From an uncultured Eubacterium sp. (GTDB lineage Bacteria; Bacillota; Clostridia; Lachnospirales; Lachnospiraceae), in NCBI GenBank assembly GCA_934316845.1, contig CAKRDZ010000012.1, forward strand, positions 1 through 64,000: a stretch of 64,000 bases of DNA, written 5' to 3'. The notes under the pieces were generated by a model that was not told the origin of the DNA, made no database searches, and saw nothing but the letters and a program-made list of their open reading frames with translations. The stretch's first letter is position 1. Each line of letters starts with the position of its first letter. This document shows, piece by piece, positions 24,973 through 34,548 of the stretch. Made by a program: the position numbers and the translations under genes.

Positions 24973-26462
24973 CCTTTCTCTACCTCCTTTCTAGCCTTCT
25001 TCACAAAGCCAACACCGAAGCAGACAACGATCAATACTGCAAGAGCAATCAAAATGATCGTTATGTTGTCTTCAAACCATTGTTTACGATACAATTTGTA
25101 TGCTTTCGAATAGTTTGTTGCATCCAGTTTCAATTCAAAATAATCCATGGCTTCCTGATAACTTTCCTGGCGGAGGAGAGAACGACCAATACCGATATAC
25201 GCCTGATCGTAGTTACCATTCAGTTTCAATACTTTCTGCCATGTAGCAGCAGAAGCATCATAATCGCCACGCTTGTACTCACTCAATCCCTGATTGATAT
25301 ATTTACCATATTCTGTCAAAGTAAATTGAGTGATCGTTCCCAATGTAGAGTCCATAACAAGCAATGTATCACCCAGATCCTCAATTGCCGCCGGGTTGAT
25401 AAAATATCCTGCTTTGTATCCATGACCACCAAATGCATAAAGCATATTACCCTGGAAGTCATAAGCAAAGACACGGCCTCTGGTATTATCCAGTGCATAA
25501 TAAACATCGTTGTCGAGACAAGCGATATCTACAAATTTGGAAGCACCTTTCATCTCTCCGGACTCTGTCCAGCGAAGATCTCCATATGGCTCTTCATATC
25601 CGTTACGAACCAAAATATCGGTTCCCTTTGCATTCAATTTACGGATTGGCTGTGAATTCTGAGGAGTTACATCTTCACCGGTCTTACCGATCGTAGCATA
25701 GATGAATCCCTCGGAGTCAAGGCAGAGGTTGCTGTACTCTGTAGGAACGAAAAGTTCCATCTGGCTTCTCTGCTCTTTACTGGCTACCATTTTCCATAAA
25801 TACTGAAGAATATTATACGTTACTTTACTTGCTCCGACGTATCCGGTAAAAGATCCGTCATTGGCAAATTCCATAAATCCTTTGTTTACGTTCTGTACCT
25901 GTGTAAAGATACGTTTTGAACTATCTACAACCAGCTTCTGTGGAAGGAAGTCCGTTGTCTGATCGAAAGTTTCGTCATCCGGCTTTGTAATGATCTTAAC
26001 GACATTATTATCTTTGTCCAGATGAACGATACGTTTATTTCCGGTATCGGCAATATACATATCTCCTTCGTCACTTACGAAGACATCCTGTGGGCCACTC
26101 AAAGCATCTTTCTTATCTCCATTGTTAAATTCCGTTACCATTCCTGTCTGAGTAATGGTGTCATTTACATAGGACATTTTTACGATACGGTTGTTTCCTG
26201 TATCTGCTATGTAAAGATCCGTACCATTTACATACATTCCCTGAGGCTCTTTGAAGTTACCACACTCATAATCCGAACCCGTAATGATACGTGTTACAGA
26301 ATAAGCATCCGGTGACTCACGGTCATAACCCCAGCAGTCATAAATATATGTATAATGATTTCCATCCGAACTTGTCGCAGCACTTGCGCCTGTCGCACCG
26401 ATAAGGAGAGACAAGATCAGTACAAGAGCAAACATAGATGTTAATTTCTTACATACTTTCAT
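24969..26462 (-). CDS. membrane-anchored extracellular NHL beta-propeller and TPR protein
   Basis: A 497-residue exported protein. The signal peptide ends near ASAATSS. NHL repeats follow: EPQGMYVNGTDLYIADTGNN, GPQDVFVSDEGDMYIADTGN and later weaker blades, forming a beta-propeller up to about residue 375. Two TPR-like helical repeats follow (GLSEYKRGDYDASAATWQKVL, QAYIGIGRSLLRQESYQEAM). A C-terminal membrane helix (ITIILIALAVLIVVCFGVGF) ends in a basic tail, so the domains face outside. A binding or scaffold role is inferred. It is translationally coupled to the YIP1 gene. Confidence 0.75.
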   Translation of the reverse strand: MKVCKKLTSMFALVLILSLLIGATGASAATSSDGNHYTYIYDCWGYDRESPDAYSVTRIITGSDYECGNFKEPQGMYVNGTDLYIADTGNNRIVKMSYVNDTITQTGMVTEFNNGDKKDALSGPQDVFVSDEGDMYIADTGNKRIVHLDKDNNVVKIITKPDDETFDQTTDFLPQKLVVDSSKRIFTQVQNVNKGFMEFANDGSFTGYVGASKVTYNILQYLWKMVASKEQRSQMELFVPTEYSNLCLDSEGFIYATIGKTGEDVTPQNSQPIRKLNAKGTDILVRNGYEEPYGDLRWTESGEMKGASKFVDIACLDNDVYYALDNTRGRVFAYDFQGNMLYAFGGHGYKAGYFINPAAIEDLGDTLLVMDSTLGTITQFTLTEYGKYINQGLSEYKRGDYDASAATWQKVLKLNGNYDQAYIGIGRSLLRQESYQEAMDYFELKLDATNYSKAYKLYRKQWFEDNITIILIALAVLIVVCFGVGFVKKARKEVEKG

Positions 26463-26477
26463 TTTTATCCTCCTTTA

Positions 26478-27341
26478 TCAGTCTTTAATACCTGAACTAG
26501 CCATTGTTTCCAAAATATTACTCTGTGCGGCTATAAATATAATGATCGGAACCATCATAACCACCATCGTTGCCGCGGATCCTACACCTGCACGGGCTAC
26601 ACCGGCAGACATGATCTGCTGCAGCGCATATGGAAGCATCTTGAACTCCTCAGAGTAAATGTAAATCTGACCTTTCATATTCCAAAGAGCCTGCACAGAG
26701 AAAATCGTTACAGTCAGCCAAGCCGGTTTTACGTTTGGCATAACGATCTGAAGGAAGATTCTTCCTTCTTTCGCACCGTCGATCTTTGCTGCTTCGATCA
26801 GCGCATCCGGAATCTGCTCCATGAACTGTTTCATCAGGAACAATCCCATAGGAAGTGCAAAAGCAGGTACGATCAGTGCTGCATAAGTATCTACCCAGCC
26901 AAGTTTTGACATGATCAAATAGGTAGGGATCTGAAGAACGTAAGCGTTGAACATGATCGCGGTTACACAAAGATTGAAGAATCCTTTGCTTCCCGGAAAA
27001 TCATATTTTGCCAACACATAAGCTGCCATAGATCCGAAGATCAAATGTCCTACTGTACCTACTAATGTAGTAAATACAGTATTGAAAATGTATCGTGTAA
27101 ATGGTACATAGGAACTTGACATAACAACCAGCATATCCTGGAAGTTATTAAATGTCGGGTTCTTTACAAAGAAACTTGGTGGATAAAGGTAAATCTCATC
27201 CAGTGGTTTAAACGCACTGCAAATGGTATACACAAGGGGCATAACAAAGAATATACCAAACAGAATCAACATAATGTAGATTCCGATGTCTCCACCAACG
27301 GATCGATTTGGTTTTCTCCTTTTGAGTTTGATTAATTTCAT
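26478..27341 (-). CDS. ABC sugar permease, MalG-type (CUT1), second set
   Basis: About 287 residues with six predicted helices. The EAA loop is in DALIEAAKIDGAKEGRIFLQIVMPNVKPA. The start at 27341 follows AGGAGG by ten bases; the frame opens slightly earlier at a TTG, but that codon lies before the ribosome site. It forms a pair with the next gene upstream and is not closely similar by eye to the other MalG-type permease of this locus. Confidence 0.9.
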   Translation of the reverse strand: MKLIKLKRRKPNRSVGGDIGIYIMLILFGIFFVMPLVYTICSAFKPLDEIYLYPPSFFVKNPTFNNFQDMLVVMSSSYVPFTRYIFNTVFTTLVGTVGHLIFGSMAAYVLAKYDFPGSKGFFNLCVTAIMFNAYVLQIPTYLIMSKLGWVDTYAALIVPAFALPMGLFLMKQFMEQIPDALIEAAKIDGAKEGRIFLQIVMPNVKPAWLTVTIFSVQALWNMKGQIYIYSEEFKMLPYALQQIMSAGVARAGVGSAATMVVMMVPIIIFIAAQSNILETMASSGIKD

Positions 27342-27358
27342 CGTTGTTATACCTCCTA

Positions 27359-28294
27359 TCAAGTTCCAACTTTGCTAAGCAAGGCTTGAATTGCCTTGTT
27401 ACACAAAATCATAACTACGAACAATACCGTTGCTATCGCAGATGCGTAACCCATCTCAAATCGCGTGGTACCATAATCGACCAGGTGAGTTACGACAGTT
27501 CGCGCCGCGTAGTCGGTACTTGGGTATCCACAAAGTGCCATGGTAACGTCAGCCACACCAAAGGACTGTGTGATTGCCATAACGGCACCAAACAAAAGCA
27601 TTGGTTTCATATTAGGAAGGGTAATGTACCACAATTCCTGCCAACGGTTTCTGACACCGTCCACATATCCTGCCTCAAACTGTGAAGCATCGATACCCTG
27701 CAGACCGGCTACGAAGGAAAGGAATCCGGTACCAAGACTCATCCAAAGTACTACTATAATAACTACATTCATCATGTACTTGGTATCCGTCAGCCATAGG
27801 ATTGGCTCGTTGATAATACCAAATTTCAACAAAAATCCGTTTACATAACCATAAGCATCTCCACTGAAGAGGATGGACCAGATCAGGTATGCCTGACCGG
27901 AAATAGTTGGTGCATAGAATACCATAACGGCAAATGCACGAACGAAACGAGGCAGCTCGTTGATAAACCAGGCAAACAAGAATGCCATGATGTATCCGAG
28001 CGGACCGGTGATCGCTGCCAACAAGAATGTATTCTTAACTGCAATCAGGAACACATCGTCATTGAGGAGCAGATCAATATAGTTTTCAACGCCGATAAAT
28101 TTCGCTGGTTCCAATACGTTGTAGTATGTAAAACTATAAAATACAGACATACATACAGGCAACACATAGAACACTGTAAACAGAATAAAATATGGCAATA
28201 AGAACAGATAACAGGTCTTAGACATCTTTGCCTTTTTCCAGGCAATCCCGATATCACGTTTCTTAATTTGCATATACTTTCCAAGAAACTTCAT
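27359..28294 (-). CDS. ABC sugar permease, MalF-type (CUT1), second set
   Basis: A 311-residue permease with six predicted helices (CYLFLLPYFILFTVFYVLPV first). The EAA loop lies in FEAGYVDGVRNRWQELWYITLPNMKPM. It follows the large binding-protein gene by 20 bp. Together with that gene and the next permease it forms the second complete importer minus ATPase. Confidence 0.9.
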   Translation of the reverse strand: MKFLGKYMQIKKRDIGIAWKKAKMSKTCYLFLLPYFILFTVFYVLPVCMSVFYSFTYYNVLEPAKFIGVENYIDLLLNDDVFLIAVKNTFLLAAITGPLGYIMAFLFAWFINELPRFVRAFAVMVFYAPTISGQAYLIWSILFSGDAYGYVNGFLLKFGIINEPILWLTDTKYMMNVVIIVVLWMSLGTGFLSFVAGLQGIDASQFEAGYVDGVRNRWQELWYITLPNMKPMLLFGAVMAITQSFGVADVTMALCGYPSTDYAARTVVTHLVDYGTTRFEMGYASAIATVLFVVMILCNKAIQALLSKVGT

Positions 28295-28314
28295 TCTATA
28301 CTCTCCTCTCTCGA

Positions 28315-31300
28315 TTATTTCTTAGTGTCTTTTGTTGGCAGACCAAATTCTTCACGTTTATTTGTAAGCTCATCGTTGATCGTGATGACATAGTCAAGAA
28401 GTGTCTCTCTTGGGTCTTCATTCTCATTCATAACCTTACGAATTGCGTTTGTGATATGACGTGCTGTGTAATATCCACCGGCAACTTCCGGAAGTCCAAA
28501 TGCGGATTTCCACTGTTCTTTCAATGCGGCAGACTCATCGCTGCTCCAGGAAAGAGTTTCAAATGTGTTGCGGTTTGCTGTAGCATAACGAGCAGCAGCA
28601 CCCATAACAGCTTCCAGTTCACTTGCGTAATTGCTCTGTACTTCAGAACTTGCCCACCATTTAAGGAACTTCCAGGCAATTTCTTTCTTACCACGTTCTT
28701 CTGCACCACGAAGCATCATAGATGCAGTACCCCATGACTGAACAGAACGGTCAATGCTTCCATCTTCCTTCTTCATACCAGGGATCAGACCAAAGTTCCA
28801 AAGACCTTTGATCTCAGGAGCAAATACTGCCAACGTGTTAAAGTTACTATAATCCGCACATCCGATTGGCATCTCACCACTACGGAAACGGTTATTAAAG
28901 TCATACTGTTTATCCAGCTTATAGTTGGTAAAGAGTTTGGTATAGAATTCAAACGCTTCGATACCTTCCGGTGTTGCAATCATTGTCTCCATTGCGTCAG
29001 CATCGTACAAAGTACCGCCACGCTGATACAACTGAGCATAATAGTTTGCAAGGTCAGGGTTTGTAACGTTATTGATCTTACGTTCTACAGAAGGGATTGC
29101 AAAGGACATGCTGTTCTTCTGCAAAATTGGAAGTGTCTTCAATACATCTTCCCATGTAGTTACATCTTTCTCAGCATCAATGCCAAGTTCTTCCATAATA
29201 TCTGTACGGTAGAACAATACGTTGTAGTTCTGTGTCTCTGGCAATCCGTAAAGACCACCGTTAAATTTGTAAGACTCATAAGAACTTGGATAATATTCGG
29301 AAAGAACCTCATCCACTTCACTGCCAAACTGTGACAAGTCAACAACCGCACTACGAAGCGCATAGTTAACAGGCTCTGACTGTGAGATACAAAGTGCAAC
29401 GTCAGGTCCGAATCCGGAGATAACGGCTGGAAGCATCGCATTTACAGCACCGTTTGCGGATGTCGCTGTATTGGCGGATGCCGCTGCATCGATCAGTTTG
29501 ACATTTACTTTAATTCCGGTCTCCGGTGTGAACATCTGGTCTACCATGTTTTTCAAGATAGTACTCTGGTCACGTCCGGCTGTGATCCACACATCCAATA
29601 CGTCCGGATCATCAGAATCGTATACATTACCAAGAGCAGACGAATCACTGCGGAAGGAGTTGATAAACAATTTACACTCATGTGCCATCTTATCAAAACG
29701 TGTTTCATTTACTTCCGGAATATTTTCTTTTGCATCTGCAAGCACAATGTAATCAATATCCATTGCTGCTGCACTCAGGTTGTTAATAGAAGTTCCGAGG
29801 GAACTGATATTTTCTTTAAAGTTTGAAAGTGTACCAGGAATCTTGTCCGGACGTTTTACAAACTTCTCCATCTGAGCGGCAAGAGTCTGTGCTACAGAAA
29901 TCTCTCCACCTTTCTCTCCGGTGTATGCAACAACTTCATCTACCAGTTTGTAAAGACGCTTGGATTCAAAATCCATCGCTTTGATAACTTCCGGATATAC
30001 TTTTTCAATCTGATAGTCACGGTATTCATCCGGCTCTGTACCCGTCAATACAAGAATCTGACGATACATCTGGTTCATGTTGAATACACTGTTTGACAAT
30101 TCAGACAAATACTCACCAAGATCACCCAGTGTATTTTTCAGACGGATTGTATGCTTTCCTTTTGTCAAATGGAACTTATAAGCATTTCCATTGGCATCCT
30201 GTAAGCAGACCATCTGCCAAACATTGCTATAGGTAAACTGGATTTCGTTTACTTCTTCAAATGGAACTTCTCCATCGATGTACAAAGAACGGTTTGCAAT
30301 GTATCCACGGGTGTATCCCTGACGTCCCTTGATTCCGATAACGTAGTCACCTTCTTCAGGAACTTCCATATCCCATTCGATCCAATCGTTTGGAACTTTC
30401 CACTGAGTACCACCTGTCATATCAAGAACCTGACGGTCGGTAATACCCTGCTCCGTTTTACCATCTTTATCTTCGTATTCCGTATCACTTGAAGTTCTGT
30501 CATATGTAGCATAGAGGGAAGGAGAAGAACGGCGTACTGCCTTTTCGCCCTGAATCTTTTGAATATAACCCTGCTCCGTGTTGTTCGCAGCATTTGCATT
30601 CTTTTTGCTATACTCTTCATATGTAGGAGTTGTCTCCTTGTTCTGCACTGCCAATTTACGGATCACAAATTTTTCATTGACACCCGTCAATCGGATCGTG
30701 TTCTCTCCGGCATTCAAATAGAAACAAAGTGGTTCCATTTCGTAACCGGTAGAATCTTCAAAGTAAGTAGAGATCCAACCACGGTTTTCATCCTGCACCT
30801 GTTTGGCACGGATTTCATTTCCCTGGTTATCCTGCGTCACTTCGCCTGCGTCTGTGTAGACACGGCCGAATGCAATCGCATCTGCTCCACTAAATGGAAC
30901 GGCACCGTTAATCTGAAGTTCAGTTTCGATGTCAATTCCTCGGTCATCCTCATCTGTTGTAGGATAATAATCAGCTAGCAAGTTGTAGTATCCGGCGGTT
31001 TTTACATTTACTTTAAATTCTGCGTAACTCTTTTCCGGAATCTGCAATGCCGTTGATTTGTCGTTGGAAGGACCCACATCTGTACGTACGGAAGTTCCCT
31101 GGCTGTCTGTCGGTTTGAGTACATTCAGCTCGTAGGTATTTTCCTCGCCTTCAGGTCTCGTGTCTTCGTGCTGTGTTACATATTTTGCATATGTATCTTC
31201 ACGTCCATACGAGTCACTGGTTGCGGTCAGATCCACGTCCTTATACTTGTCGGAGTTGTCGCTTGTTGAAGTTCCTTTAATCTGGAAGAATACTACTACT

Positions 31301-31365
31301 GCTACCAATATTAATACTACAACCAGAAACTTAACCAAGCCTTTTTTCTTCATCAACTTTGACAT
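28315..31365 (-). CDS. giant membrane-anchored sugar-binding protein
   Basis: A 1016-residue protein, about twice the usual size for this family. An N-terminal membrane helix (FLVVVLILVAVVVFFQI) has no lipobox cysteine, so it is anchored rather than lipidated. Two beta-sandwich modules resembling carbohydrate-binding domains follow, near residues 100-240 (ADYYPTTDEDDRGIDIETEL) and 325-430 (YVIGIKGRQGYTRGYIANRS). A helical linker comes next, then a family 1 solute-binding domain from about 590 (DVWITAGRDQSTILKNMVDQ, NVLFYRTDIMEELGIDAEKD). It is the first gene of the transport unit, with its own promoter. Confidence 0.8.
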   Translation of the reverse strand: MSKLMKKKGLVKFLVVVLILVAVVVFFQIKGTSTSDNSDKYKDVDLTATSDSYGREDTYAKYVTQHEDTRPEGEENTYELNVLKPTDSQGTSVRTDVGPSNDKSTALQIPEKSYAEFKVNVKTAGYYNLLADYYPTTDEDDRGIDIETELQINGAVPFSGADAIAFGRVYTDAGEVTQDNQGNEIRAKQVQDENRGWISTYFEDSTGYEMEPLCFYLNAGENTIRLTGVNEKFVIRKLAVQNKETTPTYEEYSKKNANAANNTEQGYIQKIQGEKAVRRSSPSLYATYDRTSSDTEYEDKDGKTEQGITDRQVLDMTGGTQWKVPNDWIEWDMEVPEEGDYVIGIKGRQGYTRGYIANRSLYIDGEVPFEEVNEIQFTYSNVWQMVCLQDANGNAYKFHLTKGKHTIRLKNTLGDLGEYLSELSNSVFNMNQMYRQILVLTGTEPDEYRDYQIEKVYPEVIKAMDFESKRLYKLVDEVVAYTGEKGGEISVAQTLAAQMEKFVKRPDKIPGTLSNFKENISSLGTSINNLSAAAMDIDYIVLADAKENIPEVNETRFDKMAHECKLFINSFRSDSSALGNVYDSDDPDVLDVWITAGRDQSTILKNMVDQMFTPETGIKVNVKLIDAAASANTATSANGAVNAMLPAVISGFGPDVALCISQSEPVNYALRSAVVDLSQFGSEVDEVLSEYYPSSYESYKFNGGLYGLPETQNYNVLFYRTDIMEELGIDAEKDVTTWEDVLKTLPILQKNSMSFAIPSVERKINNVTNPDLANYYAQLYQRGGTLYDADAMETMIATPEGIEAFEFYTKLFTNYKLDKQYDFNNRFRSGEMPIGCADYSNFNTLAVFAPEIKGLWNFGLIPGMKKEDGSIDRSVQSWGTASMMLRGAEERGKKEIAWKFLKWWASSEVQSNYASELEAVMGAAARYATANRNTFETLSWSSDESAALKEQWKSAFGLPEVAGGYYTARHITNAIRKVMNENEDPRETLLDYVITINDELTNKREEFGLPTKDTKK

Positions 31366-31525
31366 GGCTGTTGCAATCTCCTTTCGCCCTTTCTCTTTTT
31401 TTCTGCATTTCGCAATGATTTGCGCAGGAATAATACATGAAATATCAGCTTATTGCACAAAAAAAACTGCGGCTGCGAAACGCATTTGGGAATTCTTTGT
31501 ATATTTTGCATACAGTTTGTATTTA

Positions 31526-31554
31526 AGTATATCATTATTTTTGTGACATGTCTA
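31526..31554 (-). promoter_or_regulatory. promoter of the transport unit
   Basis: On the minus strand TAGACA (31549-31554), 17 bp, TATACT (31526-31531). The implied leader is about 150 nt. Confidence 0.55.
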
Positions 31555-31624
31555 TAGTTTTGAACATTTTTTTTATGAATTTTTACTAAATTTTGAACAG
31601 AATTTGATAATTTTATGTTTTCTA

Positions 31625-31653
31625 TTTACTTTATTTCTATCCTATATTAAAAT
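31625..31653 (+). promoter_or_regulatory. candidate promoter of the GH43 gene
   Basis: TTTACT (31625-31630), 17 bp, TAAAAT (31648-31653), about 40 bp before the gene in very AT-rich DNA. Confidence 0.4.
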
Positions 31654-31700
31654 ATTTTTGTAGGTTTTTACTACAATTCCAACAATACAAGGAGACAATT

Positions 31701-33293
31701 ATGAACAAAAATGTTACATATTCAAACCCGATCCTTCCCGGATTCTATCCGGATCCATCGATTTGCCGGGTTGAAAATGACTATTATCTGGTAACATCCA
31801 CATTTGCCTATTTCCCAGGTGTCCCTATCTTTCATAGCAAAGATCTGATCCATTGGGAACAGATTGGCAACATTTTGGACCGCGAAAACCAGCTGCCCCT
31901 TGGTAAATCCGGTGTCAGCGAAGGTATCTTTGCTCCGACACTCCGCTACCATGACGGTACCTTCTACATGATCACAACACATGTAAGCAATAAATTAGGA
32001 AACTTTATCGTTACCGCCAAAGATCCTGCCGGCCCCTGGTCCGATCCTTACCCGCTTGGCTCTTCCGGCATTGACCCTTCTTTGTTTTTTGATGATGACG
32101 GCAAATGCTACTACTGTGGTACGCAGCCTCGCCGCGAAGGTTCCCGGTATTTCGGCGATAATGAAATCTATATCCAGGAACTTGATCTGAACACAATGAA
32201 ATTAACCGGCGAAAGTTATCCGGCATGGCACGGAGCACTTCGTCATGTAGAATGGCCGGAAGGTCCGCATATATATAAGAAAGATGGTTATTATTATCTG
32301 ATGATCTCCGAGGCCGGAACCGGTCATCACCATGCGATCTCTATCGCGCGAAGCAAAAGCCTGTTTGAACCTTTTGAGGGCTGCCCTTACAATCCGATCA
32401 TGACACACCGTCACCTTGGATGGAATTATCCGATCGTCAATGTGGGTCATCCCGATATCGTAGAGACGCAAAACGGCGAATGGTGGATGGTTCTTCTCGC
32501 CTCCCGTCCTTATGGAGATGGTTATTACCGCAATCTCGGCCGTGAAACATTCCTCACTCCGATGACATGGGAAAATGGCTGGCCGATCATCAATCCGGGC
32601 AAAGGCATTATCGAAGATCATGTAAAAGCACCGGATCTTCCGACATTCTTTGCAAAAAAAGAAGCCTGCCACGAAGATTTTGATCATATTGCACAAAATG
32701 GACTGCCAAAGCACTTTATGTATCTCAGAAATCCAATCGAGGAAAACTATGATTTCTCACAAAACGGTGTTCTGTCTCTCCGCTGCGGAAAAGACCTTCT
32801 CTCGTCTGACGGACGTCCAAGTTACGTATGTACCCGCCAGAAAGACAGTTCTTTCGCATTCGAGACAGCACTTCACCTGGCTGGAAAAGAAAACGAGCAG
32901 GCAGGAATCGCACTCTTCCAGAGCACCGATTATCAATACCAGTTCCTCGCCGGCACAAACGGAACCGTTTCCACCCTTCAGATTATCAAAGTGGAAAAAG
33001 GCGAATCGACCGTTGTATGCGAAAAAGTGCTGGATGCCCGGTATCCGGATCTGATTCTTCGTCTGGAAGCAGATCAGCAGGATCTTCGTTTTGTATATTC
33101 TACACCTGAAGAATTATCATTTACGGAACTTGCTTCCGGTTTATCCGCTCACATTCTCTGTACCGATATCGCCGGTGGTTTTGTCGGAAATACAATGGGC
33201 GTATATGCGACTGCAAACGGCAGCGACAGCGATACGTTTGCATCCTTTGATTACATGGAGTACATTCCATGTAGTGAATTAAACTTAAAATAA
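31701..33293 (+). CDS. beta-xylosidase, GH43
   Basis: A 530-residue, five-bladed propeller glycosidase with a C-terminal concanavalin-like domain, the layout of beta-xylosidases of the XynB type. Catalytic positions are Asp18 in GFYPDPSICR, the modulator aspartate in SSGIDPSLFFDDDG and the glutamate in WPEGPHIYKKDGYYYL. There is no signal peptide, so it acts on imported xylo-oligosaccharides. AAGGAG precedes the start. It is divergent from the transport unit, and probably removes xylose after GH67 has taken off the glucuronic acid. Confidence 0.93.
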   Translation: MNKNVTYSNPILPGFYPDPSICRVENDYYLVTSTFAYFPGVPIFHSKDLIHWEQIGNILDRENQLPLGKSGVSEGIFAPTLRYHDGTFYMITTHVSNKLGNFIVTAKDPAGPWSDPYPLGSSGIDPSLFFDDDGKCYYCGTQPRREGSRYFGDNEIYIQELDLNTMKLTGESYPAWHGALRHVEWPEGPHIYKKDGYYYLMISEAGTGHHHAISIARSKSLFEPFEGCPYNPIMTHRHLGWNYPIVNVGHPDIVETQNGEWWMVLLASRPYGDGYYRNLGRETFLTPMTWENGWPIINPGKGIIEDHVKAPDLPTFFAKKEACHEDFDHIAQNGLPKHFMYLRNPIEENYDFSQNGVLSLRCGKDLLSSDGRPSYVCTRQKDSSFAFETALHLAGKENEQAGIALFQSTDYQYQFLAGTNGTVSTLQIIKVEKGESTVVCEKVLDARYPDLILRLEADQQDLRFVYSTPEELSFTELASGLSAHILCTDIAGGFVGNTMGVYATANGSDSDTFASFDYMEYIPCSELNLK

Positions 33294-33309
33294 TATCTTA
33301 CGATAAAAG

Positions 33310-33350
33310 AAACAAGGAATCCGGGAGCAAACCGGATTCCTTGTTTTTTT
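33310..33350. terminator. bidirectional terminator after GH43
   Basis: AAACAAGGAATCCGG and CCGGATTCCTTGTTT form a 15-bp perfect stem followed by T residues. It touches the stop codon of the convergent lipoprotein gene. Confidence 0.85.
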
Positions 33351-33963
33351 ATTTTGATGATTGATTATCGTTTTCTGTATCATTTCCATTTTTTCCATTC
33401 GGCGGCATATTTTCCCGCTGTCTCTGCTGTTTTGTCACGGAAACTACATTTTTTCCTTCCGAATCAAGTACCAGCGCAACATCTCCACCAAGTTCCAGAT
33501 CATTGAGGGAGATTTCTGTCGTGCTGTCTCCGTCATTTTCGTAGAATTTAGTATCTTCTGTGATCGTATAGGTCTCGCTTTCTCCTTTCGGCATCTGCCC
33601 GGAAGATTTTCCTCCATTTCCGACCGCTCCACCACTTGCTGCGTCTGGATTTTCCGGTGGTTGTTCTCCCTGTGGAGCCTCTCCGTCCGGTTTCATGCTT
33701 TCCGATGGCCTTTCCGGCGGCTGTTCTCCGTTGCTGACCGCGCCACCGCTTGCCGCATCCGGTCTTTCCGGTCTTCCGTCTGAATTGTCGCTGTTCCTCT
33801 GGAATACTTCCACCGTAATCTCGGAATCCGAAAATGCCGATACCCGTCCACTCACTTCGTCACCGGCAGATTCCGTTGTCTTGCTTCCACAGCCGCTCAA
33901 CACCAGCGCCGTACAGACAAGTAATGTAAAAATGATACCTGTTTTTGTTCTTATTTTTCTCAT
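33349..33963 (-). CDS. low-complexity lipoprotein with duplicated PDAASGGAV segment
   Basis: A 204-residue lipoprotein with lipobox LSGC at about residue 25. The first part has a short beta pattern (VSGRVSAFSDSEITVEVF). The middle is rich in Pro, Gly, Ser and Glu, and the block PDAASGGAV with neighbouring PPE(R/N)P occurs twice. The last part repeats the beta pattern (TYTITEDTKFYEND...LGGDVALVLDSEGKNVVSV), which resembles small beta-barrel domains. The function is unknown. The gene is single and lies between a terminator and the por/marR operon. Confidence 0.7.
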   Translation of the reverse strand: MRKIRTKTGIIFTLLVCTALVLSGCGSKTTESAGDEVSGRVSAFSDSEITVEVFQRNSDNSDGRPERPDAASGGAVSNGEQPPERPSESMKPDGEAPQGEQPPENPDAASGGAVGNGGKSSGQMPKGESETYTITEDTKFYENDGDSTTEISLNDLELGGDVALVLDSEGKNVVSVTKQQRQRENMPPNGKNGNDTENDNQSSK

Positions 33964-34049
33964 AGCACATTCCTTTCTTTGTGATGTAATCCCCGACTAC
34001 AGTAACCAGTATAGAGAAAACCATTGAAAGAAACGTGTATTTCCTGTGT

Positions 34050-34514
34050 TTACTTTGTGTCCTTGTCCAATTCTTTTTCAAATGTCTCAAAAAAGCGCTG
34101 CAATAGTTCAAGCATCCGGATCATATCTTCGCGCCCCATCGCCTCCATCGTACGGTCACCGATGTTACGCATACGCTCGGCACACGACTCGTACAGCGCC
34201 TCTCCTTCCGGTGAGAGCGAAACATACGAAATCCTCCGGTCCTTTTCGCTTGGACTTTTCACAATAATTTTTTTATCTTCCAGTGTCTTTATCATTCTTG
34301 AAACAGCCGGTGATGATACTTCCAAAAAAGATGCCAGTTCACTCAAAGACAGTTTTCCCATCTCATCCTTTTTGCAATGAATCATATGAAGCATTGCAAA
34401 TTCGCTGCGGGACAATCCTTCAAATTGTATGCGGTCACATACTTTTTGAAACATTGCAGCATTTTCCAGAAAGATATCCTGTACCTCTTTTGCTCCTTTT
34501 TCTGCTTCTGTCAT
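34050..34514 (-). CDS. MarR family transcriptional regulator
   Basis: A 154-residue winged-helix repressor/activator. The DNA-binding part is LSLSELASFLEVSSPAVSRMIKTLEDKK, followed by the wing SEKDRRISYVSLSPEGEAL. Flanking helices form the dimer interface. The start at 34514 has GGAG eight bases upstream; the frame extends further, but into the upstream por gene. It is 34 bp downstream of the beta-subunit gene and the last gene of that operon. Autoregulation of the operon is inferred. Confidence 0.85.
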   Translation of the reverse strand: MTEAEKGAKEVQDIFLENAAMFQKVCDRIQFEGLSRSEFAMLHMIHCKKDEMGKLSLSELASFLEVSSPAVSRMIKTLEDKKIIVKSPSEKDRRISYVSLSPEGEALYESCAERMRNIGDRTMEAMGREDMIRMLELLQRFFETFEKELDKDTK

Positions 34515-34548
34515 TTTCTCATCTCCATGTTTTCCAATTTCTTCCAAT

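Larger units (their letters stand above)
31366..31700. other. divergent control region of the glycan locus
   Basis: No gene is supported in this 335-bp region. It holds facing-away promoters for the transport unit and the GH43 gene. The long transport-unit leader carries a 10-bp inverted repeat: GCATTTCGCA at 31405-31414 and TGCGAAACGC at 31474-31483. The centre is AT-rich. I found no convincing cre site. Confidence 0.5.

Noticed and set aside
31366..31700. Catabolite-responsive (cre) site in the glycan locus control region
   Set aside because: No stretch matches the cre consensus well enough; the AT-rich centre only gives weak partial matches.
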